64,000 bases of DNA from Candidatus Kryptoniota bacterium (GTDB lineage: Bacteria; Bacteroidota; Ignavibacteria; Kryptoniales; JAKASW01): NCBI GenBank assembly GCA_036567965.1, contig DATCTN010000017.1, positions 1 through 64,000 on the forward strand, in the 5' to 3' direction. Made by a program: the position numbers and the translations under genes. Of the stretch, positions 27,877 to 35,577 are shown in pieces. Positions within the stretch are counted from its first letter, which is position 1; every line of letters starts with the position of its first letter. A model generated the notes under the pieces. The model saw nothing but the letters and a program-made list of their open reading frames with translations. It was not told the origin of the DNA and made no database searches.

Positions 27877-28572
27877 TCAGGCTCCTCCCTTTGAGCCGTT
27901 CGCTAGGATGTCGCCTTTCTCCAGGTGAATGAGGACCTTTGCTCGCTGAGCGACGTGCGGGTCGTGTGTCACCATGACGATGGTTTTCCCAAACTCGGAA
28001 TTGAGTCTCTGCATGAGCGTCATGATCTCCTCGGCCGAATTCTTGTCGAGGTCCCCGGTAGGCTCGTCAGCGATAAGGAGGACAGGATCTGTTACAATCG
28101 CGCGGGCGATGGCGACTCTCTGCTCCTGGCCACCAGAAAGCTGTTTCGGGTAATGGTCGATTCTGTCCGCAAGCCCCACGATAGAAAGCGCATTTATCAC
28201 GTGCTCTTTCCGTTCCGCTTTCGAGAGGTGGGTGAGAAGAAGGGGGAGCTCGACGTTTTCGTAAGCGGAGAGGACAGGTATCAAATTATAAAACTGAAAT
28301 ATGAACCCAATGTTCGTAGAGCGCCACTTCGCCAGAGCTGACTCACTGAGCTTTGCTATGTCAGTGCCCTTTACAACCACCTCGCCCTTACTCGGCTTGT
28401 CTATCCCAGCAATCATGTTGAGCAGAGTCGTCTTGCCGGAACCTGAGGGACCCATCAGTGCGAGGAATTCTCCCTCGGTCACCGAAATATTTATGTTGTT
28501 GAGAACCGGTATCTCGATACTGTCGCGCCAGTAAGACTTCGACACGTTGGATATCTCGATAAGATTTGGCAT
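27877..28572 (-). CDS. LolD/MacB-type ABC transporter ATP-binding protein
   Basis: The 231-residue protein shows Walker [19 protein letters not shown]-loop [17 protein letters not shown], signature [15 protein letters not shown], Walker [13 protein letters not shown] and switch His in [13 protein letters not shown]. The sequence [18 protein letters not shown] is typical of the LolD/MacB group, which powers FtsX-fold permeases. It sits between the adaptor and the two permeases and drives them. Confidence 0.96.
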   Translation of the reverse strand: MPNLIEISNVSKSYWRDSIEIPVLNNINISVTEGEFLALMGPSGSGKTTLLNMIAGIDKPSKGEVVVKGTDIAKLSESALAKWRSTNIGFIFQFYNLIPVLSAYENVELPLLLTHLSKAERKEHVINALSIVGLADRIDHYPKQLSGGQEQRVAIARAIVTDPVLLIADEPTGDLDKNSAEEIMTLMQRLNSEFGKTIVMVTHDPHVAQRAKVLIHLEKGDILANGSKGGA

Positions 28573-28599
28573 TTCTTCTCCTCGTTAGATATTTGACTG

Positions 28600-29784
28600 C
28601 TACTCTTCGGTCACTTTTAATCCGTTCGTGATCTGATCGCCCGGAGAATCTATTACTTTGTCCCCGTTCGAAAGACCTGCGGCTATCCCGACGTAGTTTC
28701 CGAAAGAACGGCCGAGCGTCACTGTCGTCTCGACGGCCTTATCGTTGACAATCATGTATACTATGCTTTTGCCATTCTTGTTTAAGACCGCGGTGGACGG
28801 GATCATCAACACGCTCGAGTCGCCCTTCGTGGTATCCTTGAGCCCGAGGAACGTGACCTTTGCACTCATCTCGGGGAGAACACGGCTGTCGTAATTCCTG
28901 AACGCCACCTTTACGGTGACCGTAGCTTTTCCTCTGTCTGCGGTGGGAACGATCTTCGCGACGTAAGCATCGTACTGGACGTTCGGATACGCGTCGAGGG
29001 TGATCTCGCACGGCTGGTCGATCCGCACTTTCTCTATATTCGACTCCGACACATCTGCTTCTACCTGGAGCGAGCCCATGTCCGCGATCGTCACCACGGT
29101 CCCTCGTGTGTTGACACTTCCTGCCATCGGTGCGACAATCTCTCCGACGTCGGCATTCTTCGTGAGGACGGTCCCGTCGAAGGGCGCGCGGACAACAGTG
29201 TTCTCGACCGCGACTTCAGCCGCCTCAACATTCGCTTTCGCCACATCAACGGACGCCTGAGCTTTCTTGTATTGGGTCTCTGCAGTCTGGAACGTGGACT
29301 GGGTAATGGAGCCCGACTTCAACAAGTCCTTGTCTCGGTCGTAGTTCCATTTGGCGTCGGCGAGAGAAGCCTGGTACAATTCAAGATTCGCATTCGCTTC
29401 GTCGAGCTGAGCTTTCACGTCGCTGTCTTCAAGTCGCCCGATAACCTGGCCTTTCTTAACCTTGTCCCCTTCAACAACGCCGAGATAAACCAATCTTCCG
29501 GTGGCCTTGGAGGCAATCGCGGCCTTCCGCTGAGCGACGACGTAACCGCTCGCCGTAAGTAGGGCCTGAGATTGTGACGGGGACTCTTGAACTACCGTAA
29601 TCGCTTTCACCTGCATTGGTGAGCCCGACATGGTCCTTGAAACTGCGATCGCCGCGGCGACGATAACAATTGCGGGTATTGCGATGGTGAATATTTTCTT
29701 TGCGGACGATCCGGACTGCTGTCCCGGGTCGCGTTTTGATCGATCAATTCTTAATGACGATAAGTCGGCGTTCTTTGCTTCCAC
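28600..29784 (-). CDS. RND/MacA-type periplasmic adaptor (HlyD family)
   Basis: The 394-residue protein starts at a GTG after GAGG; an ATG one base earlier is out of frame and closes after 12 codons. It has one N-terminal membrane anchor (IFTIAIPAIVIVAAAIAVSRT). Two lipoyl half-motifs follow (ASKATGRLVYLGVVEGDKVKKGQVIGRLED and VVRAPFDGTVLTKNADVGEIVAP), flanking a coiled-coil hairpin at about 115-185. A beta-barrel and a membrane-proximal domain complete it. Such adaptors bridge MacB-type permeases to an outer-membrane channel. No TolC-like gene is in the window, so the channel must be encoded elsewhere. Confidence 0.95.
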   Translation of the reverse strand: MEAKNADLSSLRIDRSKRDPGQQSGSSAKKIFTIAIPAIVIVAAAIAVSRTMSGSPMQVKAITVVQESPSQSQALLTASGYVVAQRKAAIASKATGRLVYLGVVEGDKVKKGQVIGRLEDSDVKAQLDEANANLELYQASLADAKWNYDRDKDLLKSGSITQSTFQTAETQYKKAQASVDVAKANVEAAEVAVENTVVRAPFDGTVLTKNADVGEIVAPMAGSVNTRGTVVTIADMGSLQVEADVSESNIEKVRIDQPCEITLDAYPNVQYDAYVAKIVPTADRGKATVTVKVAFRNYDSRVLPEMSAKVTFLGLKDTTKGDSSVLMIPSTAVLNKNGKSIVYMIVNDKAVETTVTLGRSFGNYVGIAAGLSNGDKVIDSPGDQITNGLKVTEE

Positions 29785-29817
29785 ATTTTCCTCGTTAGGG
29801 TTTTGAAAATTTCGTTA

Positions 29818-30045
29818 TCAGTCCTCGAGCTCTTCGCAAAAGAACCCGTGACTGACAACCTTATCAACAATAATGCTAATATTCCGGTTCTCCGTTTCGA
29901 CCCGAAGAACCTTATCGCGGTCTTCAAGATCGATGGTGCATTCAAGAACCCCCGCTACCCGTTGAAGGTCCTTCCGCACGCATGCGAAATCAGACAATGT
30001 CTCGATATTTGTGCGAAAAATGAATAATTCGGGCGTTTTTGGCAT
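29818..30045 (-). CDS. small protein resembling a heavy-metal-associated (HMA) fold without the metal-binding cysteines
   Basis: I start at the ATG at 30,045, which follows GAGAGGAAAGC; a longer frame from 30,087 lacks a good site. The 75-residue protein (MPKTPELFIFRTNIETLSDF...) has an alternating strand-helix pattern. It includes VRKDLQRVAGVLECTIDLEDRDKVLRVE and ends IIVDKVVSHGFFCEELED. This fits the beta-alpha-beta-beta-alpha-beta HMA/ferredoxin-like fold, with 'DLEDRDKVLRVE' as the central strand pair. The CxxC copper site is absent. The gene lies between the bactofilins and the efflux adaptor, 33 bases before the latter. Function is unknown. Confidence 0.7.
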   Translation of the reverse strand: MPKTPELFIFRTNIETLSDFACVRKDLQRVAGVLECTIDLEDRDKVLRVETENRNISIIVDKVVSHGFFCEELED

Positions 30046-30248
30046 GCTTTCCTCTCGATTCTCGATTACGGAATTACCGATTATCATGACGTGTAAGGGT
30101 AGCTGTTTGTTGTGACGTTAATCTTTCGCTAAGAAACCGTTACTTCGCGTTTTGATGTGGCGCTGCGTTTTCATCATGTCGTCTATCCTCTATCTCAAGC
30201 CGATTAGATTGCTTTATGGTCGACTGAATCTCCAATGAAATTGAACGC
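30046..30248. other. gap inside the minus-strand block, may hold a second promoter
   Basis: About 200 bases separate the second bactofilin from the HMA-like gene. No gene is visible. The sequence is AT-richer than its surroundings, and a separate promoter for the transporter half of the block is plausible but not recognised. Confidence 0.35.
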
Positions 30249-30989
30249 TCACGAAATCCTCTTTTTGTCTTTGATGCTCGATCTCCCGAACACCCGGCAT
30301 TCGTCCTTGTACTCTATGAGGTCAACCTCGCAGCCGTCACCGATGATCACTTTCTTTCCTCTTACGACCTTCGCTTTTGTGTATTCAAGTTGAATCTCGT
30401 CTCCTTCGATGCTGTCGCAGATGAGCTTCCCGCTGTAGAAATCGGGTGCGATGAAAAGCGACTTAAGTAAGTGCGCGATAGTCGAGCCGTGCCCGCGTCT
30501 GGCGCGTATCTTGTGGCCGCCTATCTCCGAAACCTTGCACGAGCTGTGGATTTTGATATCGATATCGTCGGCACTTAGAAGTCCACTGACTGTGAGCGGT
30601 CCTTCGGAACAGAATTTGTCTGCCCCGCAGTCTCTGCGAATGTTGACATAGCCTTTCAGCGAGACGTCGTCCGCGCTGACGCTTCCTCTCACATCCGCGC
30701 CGCCTCTCACGACAAACGTTCCGCCCTTGATATCGCCCTGGACGTCGACATTGCCCGCGATACGGATGTCGTCGGACTTAAGCGTGCCGGTCACCGATGA
30801 CGAACCTGCTACTTTTAGCGAATGAGTATTGATGCTCCCGTTGATCGTCGCGGTTCCAGCGCATCTGAAATGATTGCATTCGAAGTCGCCGTTTATCACT
30901 CCATCGCCAATGACTTTTACATCGTTGTAGTAACCACCGGTGGCGCTCCCGTTTCCTATGATCCTCAGGTCCCGTTTGTGTTCGTTCAT
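30249..30989 (-). CDS. bactofilin-like polymer-forming protein (YhbF-type)
   Basis: I start at the ATG at 30,989 (GGAGAAG upstream). The 246-residue protein consists of short repeats of the right-handed beta-helix kind with Gly and Ile/Val at fixed spacing (GDFECNHFRCAGTATINGSI, VKVIGDGVINGD, DDIRIAGNVDVQGDIKGG). Bactofilins polymerise through such helices into cytoskeletal filaments. Like its upstream neighbour it ends with a second block IEGDEIQLEYTKAKVVRGKKVIIGDGCEVDLIEYKDE. This two-part layout matches the YhbE/YhbF proteins of Bacillus more than the short BacA proteins of Proteobacteria. Confidence 0.88.
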   Translation of the reverse strand: MNEHKRDLRIIGNGSATGGYYNDVKVIGDGVINGDFECNHFRCAGTATINGSINTHSLKVAGSSSVTGTLKSDDIRIAGNVDVQGDIKGGTFVVRGGADVRGSVSADDVSLKGYVNIRRDCGADKFCSEGPLTVSGLLSADDIDIKIHSSCKVSEIGGHKIRARRGHGSTIAHLLKSLFIAPDFYSGKLICDSIEGDEIQLEYTKAKVVRGKKVIIGDGCEVDLIEYKDECRVFGRSSIKDKKRIS

Positions 30990-31002
30990 GGATCTTCTCC
31001 GT

Positions 31003-31689
31003 TCAGATTTTCTTGCTTTCCTTGATGATAGAATCACTAGCGCGTTCAAGAGTGCTTCTGTACTCGACCAGGTCGATTTGACAACCCGGTCCCAGCCTCA
31101 CATTGTCGCCGCGGACAACTTTAGCGGTGGTACTCTCTAAATAGATGTCGTCTCCCTCAACCGTTTCAGCGGACAAACCGCGGTTCCATCCCAGACCGGG
31201 GAACAGCGAATCAAGAAATTTCTTGAACCCAAACGCGTCACCTTTTCTTATATTGATTTTCTCTCCGCCAATCTCACGTGCAGTACAGGAAGTATAAATT
31301 TCGACGTCGATCTTTCCGGAGTTGAGCAGCCCGCCGATCGAGAATCCGCCCCTGGATTTGAAACTCTCGGCCCCGCAGTCGCGGGCGATCTGCATTGTTC
31401 CGCGATTTTCGATGTGCTCCGCAGAGATTCCGCCGTTGACTTCGATCATGCCGTCGACAGTCAGTTCACCGCCCGTGATGTTACCGGCGATCTCCGATTT
31501 GCCCGCGATCCGGGCAGTCTCCATCTTCAGGTTGCCCCCGATTGAACCGAAACCATTAATTTGCAGCTGGACACATTCCACATCGCCGCTTATGTCCCCT
31601 TTGCCGTTGATCTGGACGAAATTATATTTTCCTCCGGCAGCAGTCCCCAGCCCGTTTATTCTTAAATCGGATCTTTCATTGTCTTCCAT
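31003..31689 (-). CDS. bactofilin-like polymer-forming protein (YhbE-type)
   Basis: The 228-residue protein is a paralogue of the following gene: same opening (DLRINGLGTAAGGKYNFVQI versus DLRIIGNGSATGGYYNDVKV), same beta-helix repeats and same closing block (VEGDDIYLESTTAKVVRGDN, then VRLGPGCQIDLVEYRST). It overlaps the YhbD-type gene by 14 bases and lies 13 bases before its paralogue. The pair was therefore made by tandem duplication and is translated in one operon. Co-polymerisation is likely but inferred. Confidence 0.9.
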   Translation of the reverse strand: MEDNERSDLRINGLGTAAGGKYNFVQINGKGDISGDVECVQLQINGFGSIGGNLKMETARIAGKSEIAGNITGGELTVDGMIEVNGGISAEHIENRGTMQIARDCGAESFKSRGGFSIGGLLNSGKIDVEIYTSCTAREIGGEKINIRKGDAFGFKKFLDSLFPGLGWNRGLSAETVEGDDIYLESTTAKVVRGDNVRLGPGCQIDLVEYRSTLERASDSIIKESKKI

Positions 31690-32344
31690 TTGATTTACCT
31701 CCCTCTGAATTGTTGCCGCTGCTTGTCACGCGGGGTTTCAGTTCTTCGACACAATTAACGAGATTAAGTCTGACGACCGGTTTCGATCCTGAATCAAGAA
31801 CGATCTGGTTGGGCGCTCCCAGTAAGATGCAATTTGAGACTCCGAGTTTTCGGATGAGTAACAGGTCACAATTCTTCCCTTGGAATTCGCCGTAGTGATC
31901 GCTCAGAATTTTCAAAAGCGATTTGCCTTCATCGCTGCTGATCTCGCCCGATTGGAGAAGCTTGTCGAGCACGTACACGGCGAGTAGTTTTTCGAAATCC
32001 AATACGTCCGTATGGCCGAGTGTCTCCTCGAACAGCTGCATTGCCTGTTCGGATGCAATCTTTTCATTCACGATCCGATTTCGATCCATAAAGACGTCAG
32101 CGGGTTCGGGTGACAAGATGTCTGCGAGGTCATCCAGAGACGACTCCGTCTTCATATTCTTAATCTTCTGGATTCGAGAAAGAATCTTGTCGCGGGGGAA
32201 GAAAGTTTCCTGGCCCGTAAATGTCGACTTTCTCACAAACCAATCTTCAGGAATCAGCATCTTGCGCTTCCATCTGTAAAGCTGGCCGTATGATATACCG
32301 GCCAATTCGAGTAAGTCCTTCTTTGAAATCAGTTCATTTTCCAT
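31676..32344 (-). CDS. yhbD: YhbD family (DUF4004) MerR-like protein
   Basis: The ATG at 32,344 is preceded by GAGGAATTGAT; a longer frame from 32,371 overlaps the promoter. The 222-residue protein begins ENELISKKDLLELAGISYGQLYRWKRKMLIPEDWFVRKSTFTGQETFFPRDKI, which is the diagnostic winged-helix start of the YhbD family. YhbD sits in front of two bactofilin genes (yhbE, yhbF) in Bacillus, and the same order is found here. The N-terminus can bind DNA like MerR regulators. The C-terminal half (EKLLAVYVLDKLLQSGEISSDEGKSLLKIL) is helical and of unknown role. Autoregulation through the palindrome in its promoter is plausible. Confidence 0.9.
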   Translation of the reverse strand: MENELISKKDLLELAGISYGQLYRWKRKMLIPEDWFVRKSTFTGQETFFPRDKILSRIQKIKNMKTESSLDDLADILSPEPADVFMDRNRIVNEKIASEQAMQLFEETLGHTDVLDFEKLLAVYVLDKLLQSGEISSDEGKSLLKILSDHYGEFQGKNCDLLLIRKLGVSNCILLGAPNQIVLDSGSKPVVRLNLVNCVEELKPRVTSSGNNSEGGKSNGRQ

Positions 32345-32361
32345 ATCAATTCCTCTTACGT

Positions 32362-32390
32362 AATATAGCATAACAATGTTACGTTGTCAA
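32362..32390 (-). promoter_or_regulatory. sigma70-type promoter of the yhbD-bactofilin block with a palindrome in the spacer
   Basis: On the minus strand TTGACA (32,390-32,385) is followed after 17 bases by TATATT (32,367-32,362), a near-perfect housekeeping promoter. The spacer contains the palindrome TAACATTGTTA, and a wider dyad ACGTAA-N15-TTACGT spans 32,358-32,384. MerR-fold regulators bind dyads placed between -35 and -10, so this is a good candidate operator for the YhbD protein encoded 18 bases downstream. The leader would be only about ten bases long. Confidence 0.75.
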
Positions 32391-32810
32391 CCCGCGATTA
32401 TGTGCTGTTTAAGCGCTTTATGACAAACGCCGAAAGACGACACAACAAACCTCCATAATATGTCCACGACGATTGGCTTCTTCGTCAACGCGATCAGCGT
32501 AAGTGTTTCTGGTGACGTCGGATCCACGACAGGCTCAGTTGCGCCTGCTGTTCTTTCTGGCTAAATACGAGCGTTGAGAGCGCAGATTCAATGTAGTCAT
32601 AAGCGAGAAGGGGCAGCTCATTTCCGGCTGAAGTGTCTCAGGAGAGAAGTCGCGCGACTCAGTCGACAAGCGTTGGTATCAGCTCTACCTGGACGGACGA
32701 GAGCGTGCCTCATGCATGTGTGCCGAATGCCTACCAAAAACAGAAAACCTTTTCGACTTGGCTGCGTCCAAAAATGTAGGAAGGCAAATGAGTCGAAAGG
32801 AGGTAACGCG
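32391..32810. other. 420-base intergenic region between divergent genes
   Basis: It separates the yhbD promoter from the lipoprotein gene. A long open frame from 32,574 continues into the lipoprotein, but it has no ribosome site and would bury the signal peptide, so I read it as non-coding. No RNA or strong hairpin stood out. Confidence 0.45.
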
Positions 32811-33836
32811 ATGAGAGCTTCTCTTCTTATGATAGTGTCGGGATTGGTTCTGGCTGGCTGCTACACCTTTGGTACGCCATCGACTGACTACCAGGTCACA
32901 ACCGATGAGATCGGTCAACGCGGCCCGACGGCGGATTCGCAAAGCGTGCTCCTCTTTTCTGCTTACAGGTCCGGATCGAAGGACACTCTTGACAGCTTTT
33001 TTCGTGCATGGGCGAATGAAACAGCGCGCGCGCCCTCGCCGGATATGAGTTCACCTGTCGTTCGTGCGGCTTCATCGCTCTTGAGTTTTCTGCAGAGCCA
33101 GGATTTCAATTACCCGGCCTACGGCTACAAGTACGCCATGGTACAGAACGGGGTGAGCGTGTCTATCGAGACTACAGACGGAAGCGGACCTCTCACGTCG
33201 AATATTACGGGCCTTCTTCTTGAATTTCAGAATACGAAACATGCGATACCATTGGGACTTGATAACAAACACGCCGTGATGCTGAATGACTTTCTCGGTT
33301 CAAGGACAGACGACAAAGCCGCGGCTGCGCGGTCGTTCTTCGGTGCACTTGTTCCGATCGGAAACGATGTCGATCCTTCTAACGCTGGCGCGTGGGTATT
33401 TGTCGAGCATTGGTATTCGTTCGACTTTTCGAGCGGCCTCGATGTTGCATACGTTCAGGACGAGTCGCCTCTTGGATCCGATGATTTCATGTGTGAGCTC
33501 GACGAAAACGGAAACTGGATGATTGTGATGCAGGCCCCCGCTTCGCCTCCGCCGCCTGTTCCATCACCCGAGCCTCCGCCTGTGCCGCCGGTTATAGGCG
33601 ATCCGATCCCGCCTCCGTGGTGGCCTCCTGAAGTGCCGATCCCTGTTGGAACGCCAGTATCGCCAGAGCCGTCGTCCCCGCCTGCAGAACCCGCACGCCC
33701 GCGACCCGTCGCGCCGCCAACTCATAATCCGTCACCGCCTGATCAACCAACTCAGCCCCGTCCGCGTCCAATCCCGCCTCCGGAGCATAACCCGTCTCCG
33801 CCGGCAGATACTTCGAGCACGTCAAGGCGTAGGTGA
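32811..33836 (+). CDS. lipoprotein with a proline-rich C-terminal region
   Basis: AAAGGAGG lies ten bases before the ATG at 32,811. The 341-residue product starts with a lipoprotein signal (MRASLLMIVSGLVLAGC, lipobox VLAGC). A globular part of about 220 residues follows (SAYRSGSKDTLDSFFRAWAN...FVEHWYSFDFSSGLDVAYVQDE). The last ~100 residues are dominated by Pro with repeats such as PPPVPSPEPPPVPPV and two near-identical RPRP(V/I)(A/P)PP(T/E)HNPSPP units. The Pro-rich tail may span the periplasm or bind peptidoglycan or partners. I do not recognise the globular part. Confidence 0.82.
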   Translation: MRASLLMIVSGLVLAGCYTFGTPSTDYQVTTDEIGQRGPTADSQSVLLFSAYRSGSKDTLDSFFRAWANETARAPSPDMSSPVVRAASSLLSFLQSQDFNYPAYGYKYAMVQNGVSVSIETTDGSGPLTSNITGLLLEFQNTKHAIPLGLDNKHAVMLNDFLGSRTDDKAAAARSFFGALVPIGNDVDPSNAGAWVFVEHWYSFDFSSGLDVAYVQDESPLGSDDFMCELDENGNWMIVMQAPASPPPPVPSPEPPPVPPVIGDPIPPPWWPPEVPIPVGTPVSPEPSSPPAEPARPRPVAPPTHNPSPPDQPTQPRPRPIPPPEHNPSPPADTSSTSRRR

Positions 33837-33901
33837 ACCAGAACCTGAAATTAATTCGGGACGACGGAGAACGGCAAGCAATTCATCCCCAGCCAGCCCT
33901 G

Positions 33902-34300
33902 TCACCTTAGAAAAAGCGAATAGGTCAGTATACAAAACACAATCGCCGTGAAACAGGTGTACTTCAGGTTCTTTTCCGTGAACGCGAAAAAAAACATCGA
34001 CGCCGCGACCCGCACATAGGGAGTGAGAAGAAGTGTCACAAACCCGAGGTTCACGAACAGCTCTGGGCGGAGTTTGAGCTCGCCCGCGTGCCGGAGTTCC
34101 ACCGCCGCGAATTGGAAGAGATTCATTCCCGCGATGGAGTATTTCAATCCCAGATATCCTGTGTCAATAAAGTTCCAGATAACTCCGGTCGTGATAAGCA
34201 CGATGCTTGCGAGGACACCAATCAGTAAAATGTATCCGATGAGCGAGTCCATTTCGTGTTCAACCTCTCTGCTTCTCAATTCCTTGTCGGAATTATCCAT
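33902..34300 (-). CDS. DUF1634 family membrane protein
   Basis: The ATG at 34,300 overlaps the TauE/SafE stop as TGATG, so the two are translationally coupled; a GTG one codon earlier is possible. The 132-residue protein has three membrane segments (LIGYILLIGVLASIVLITTGVIW, ELFVNLGFVTLLLTPYVRVAASMFFFAF, FTAIVFCILTYSLFL). The LTPYVRV motif is typical of DUF1634. The family is almost always encoded next to TauE/SafE permeases and probably is an accessory subunit. Confidence 0.9.
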   Translation of the reverse strand: MDNSDKELRSREVEHEMDSLIGYILLIGVLASIVLITTGVIWNFIDTGYLGLKYSIAGMNLFQFAAVELRHAGELKLRPELFVNLGFVTLLLTPYVRVAASMFFFAFTEKNLKYTCFTAIVFCILTYSLFLR

Positions 34301-35130
34301 CACGCTATCGCTCCTATTCCGCGGATGATCATCTCAATGCCGAGGACCGCGAGTATGACGAGGAAGAAAAGCCGCACCATCCGATTCGTAAGCCGGACGA
34401 GCACACGAGTACCTATGAACGCGCCCGCAACGATGCCGAGTATTACAGGCGCAGCAAGAGCGGGATCGATCAGTCCGGCCGCGAGATAGACGCTCGTTCC
34501 CGCGAGCGCGGTTACACCGATAATCAAATTGCTTGTCGTGGTGGAGACTTTCGGCGGAAGTCCCATTACCAGATCATGTATCAGCACCTTAAGCGCGCCC
34601 GCTCCGATTCCAAGGAGTCCTGCGATGAATCCTGCACCAAACATGAGTGGACCGCCATAGTATGCCTTCTGTCCTTTGTATGATATCGTCTCATTGGATG
34701 CGTAATCGAAATATTCGCCCTTCAATTCCAACCAGCCCGAGAACCTGTCCTGGTGATCGACGTGGTGATAGGTCTCGTGTTTCTGCATGAACAACACGAC
34801 CCAGGAGCCAAGAAGGACGATTCCGAAAAGTATAAAGAGGGGTGCCCGGGATGCAGAAAGGGTAATTGTGGCGCCGACGAGCGCGCCCACAATTGTAAAC
34901 ATTTCGAGGAACATACCCACCTTGAGGTTCGTGATCCGGTCCCTGACGTAAGCAGACGCCGACCCCGACGATGTAGCGATAACCGAGACTATACTGATGG
35001 CGATCGCGTGTTTGATGTCCATGCCGAAAAGTGTGAGTAGAGGTATGAGTATCACACCTCCTCCCATCCCGCTCATCGCACCGACGAATCCGGCGACGAG
35101 GGACACCACCATCAATTCTCCGAACGACAT
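34300..35130 (-). CDS. TauE/SafE family sulfite/organosulfonate exporter-like permease
   Basis: The ATG at 35,130 follows GAGGAGGG. The 276-residue protein has the eight-helix layout of the family with the two internal repeats: GFVGAMSGMGGGVILIPLLTLFGMDIKHAIAISIVSVIATS in the first half and GFIAGLLGIGAGALKVLIHDLVMGLPPKVSTTTSNLIIGVTA in the second. A soluble insert near 120-150 is His-rich (KHETYHHVDHQDRFSG). Relatives export sulfite, sulfoacetate or similar anions; the substrate here is unknown. Confidence 0.93.
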   Translation of the reverse strand: MSFGELMVVSLVAGFVGAMSGMGGGVILIPLLTLFGMDIKHAIAISIVSVIATSSGSASAYVRDRITNLKVGMFLEMFTIVGALVGATITLSASRAPLFILFGIVLLGSWVVLFMQKHETYHHVDHQDRFSGWLELKGEYFDYASNETISYKGQKAYYGGPLMFGAGFIAGLLGIGAGALKVLIHDLVMGLPPKVSTTTSNLIIGVTALAGTSVYLAAGLIDPALAAPVILGIVAGAFIGTRVLVRLTNRMVRLFFLVILAVLGIEMIIRGIGAIA

Positions 35131-35237
35131 CAAGGACCCTCCTCTTTCATTTCAATTTTGTGCTCGGGGCGGGAACAATCTAATGAGAACGTGCCTGCCA
35201 TGCCACATTCTGGTGGTGAGTCATTTCCATTACTCTC

Positions 35238-35298
35238 TGTCACCCCGAACTCGTTTCGGGGTCTAGGAATAGATGCTGAACCGAGTTCAGCATGACGA
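35238..35298. repeat. short interspersed element made of two palindromes
   Basis: The element begins TGTCACCCCGAAC and ends GTTCAGCATGACG. It contains the palindromes ACCCCGAAC-tc-GTTTCGGGGT and TGCTGAAC-cga-GTTCAGCA. Such 60-base units with TGTCA/TGACG ends are typical dispersed repeats of environmental genomes. It lies in a non-coding gap. Confidence 0.65.
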
Positions 35299-35577
35299 GG
35301 CTTCGCAATTTGAATCACCACATCTTACATCCCTATTTTCTCACCGCTCCATGGCACTCTCCGCTCCATGGTGGGAACTATTTACTCACCCACCACGTTG
35401 GCGCAATATATGGAGGAGGAGAGCACCATATAGGTTCTTGCTGGATTCCCGCCGGGCACTTCAATTCCATTTTGCTTCATGTACCAGGATTTACGCGAGG
35501 TAGGTTCTAATGTACCGGATAATCGCAGAAAATCCCGCGCTTACGTATTGCAACGCATTGTAAACCTTGGAGGTGAA
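35299..35577. other. intergenic region upstream of the beta-helix T9SS gene
   Basis: Nothing coding is supported. The tract CTCCATGG-cactctcc-gctCCATGG at 35,346-35,370 carries a short CCATGG repeat. The promoter of the downstream gene should lie here but is not recognisable. Confidence 0.35.

Noticed and set aside
32574-32810. Extended N-terminus of the proline-rich lipoprotein
   Set aside because: The longer start lacks a ribosome site and would hide a clear lipoprotein signal that follows AAAGGAGG.
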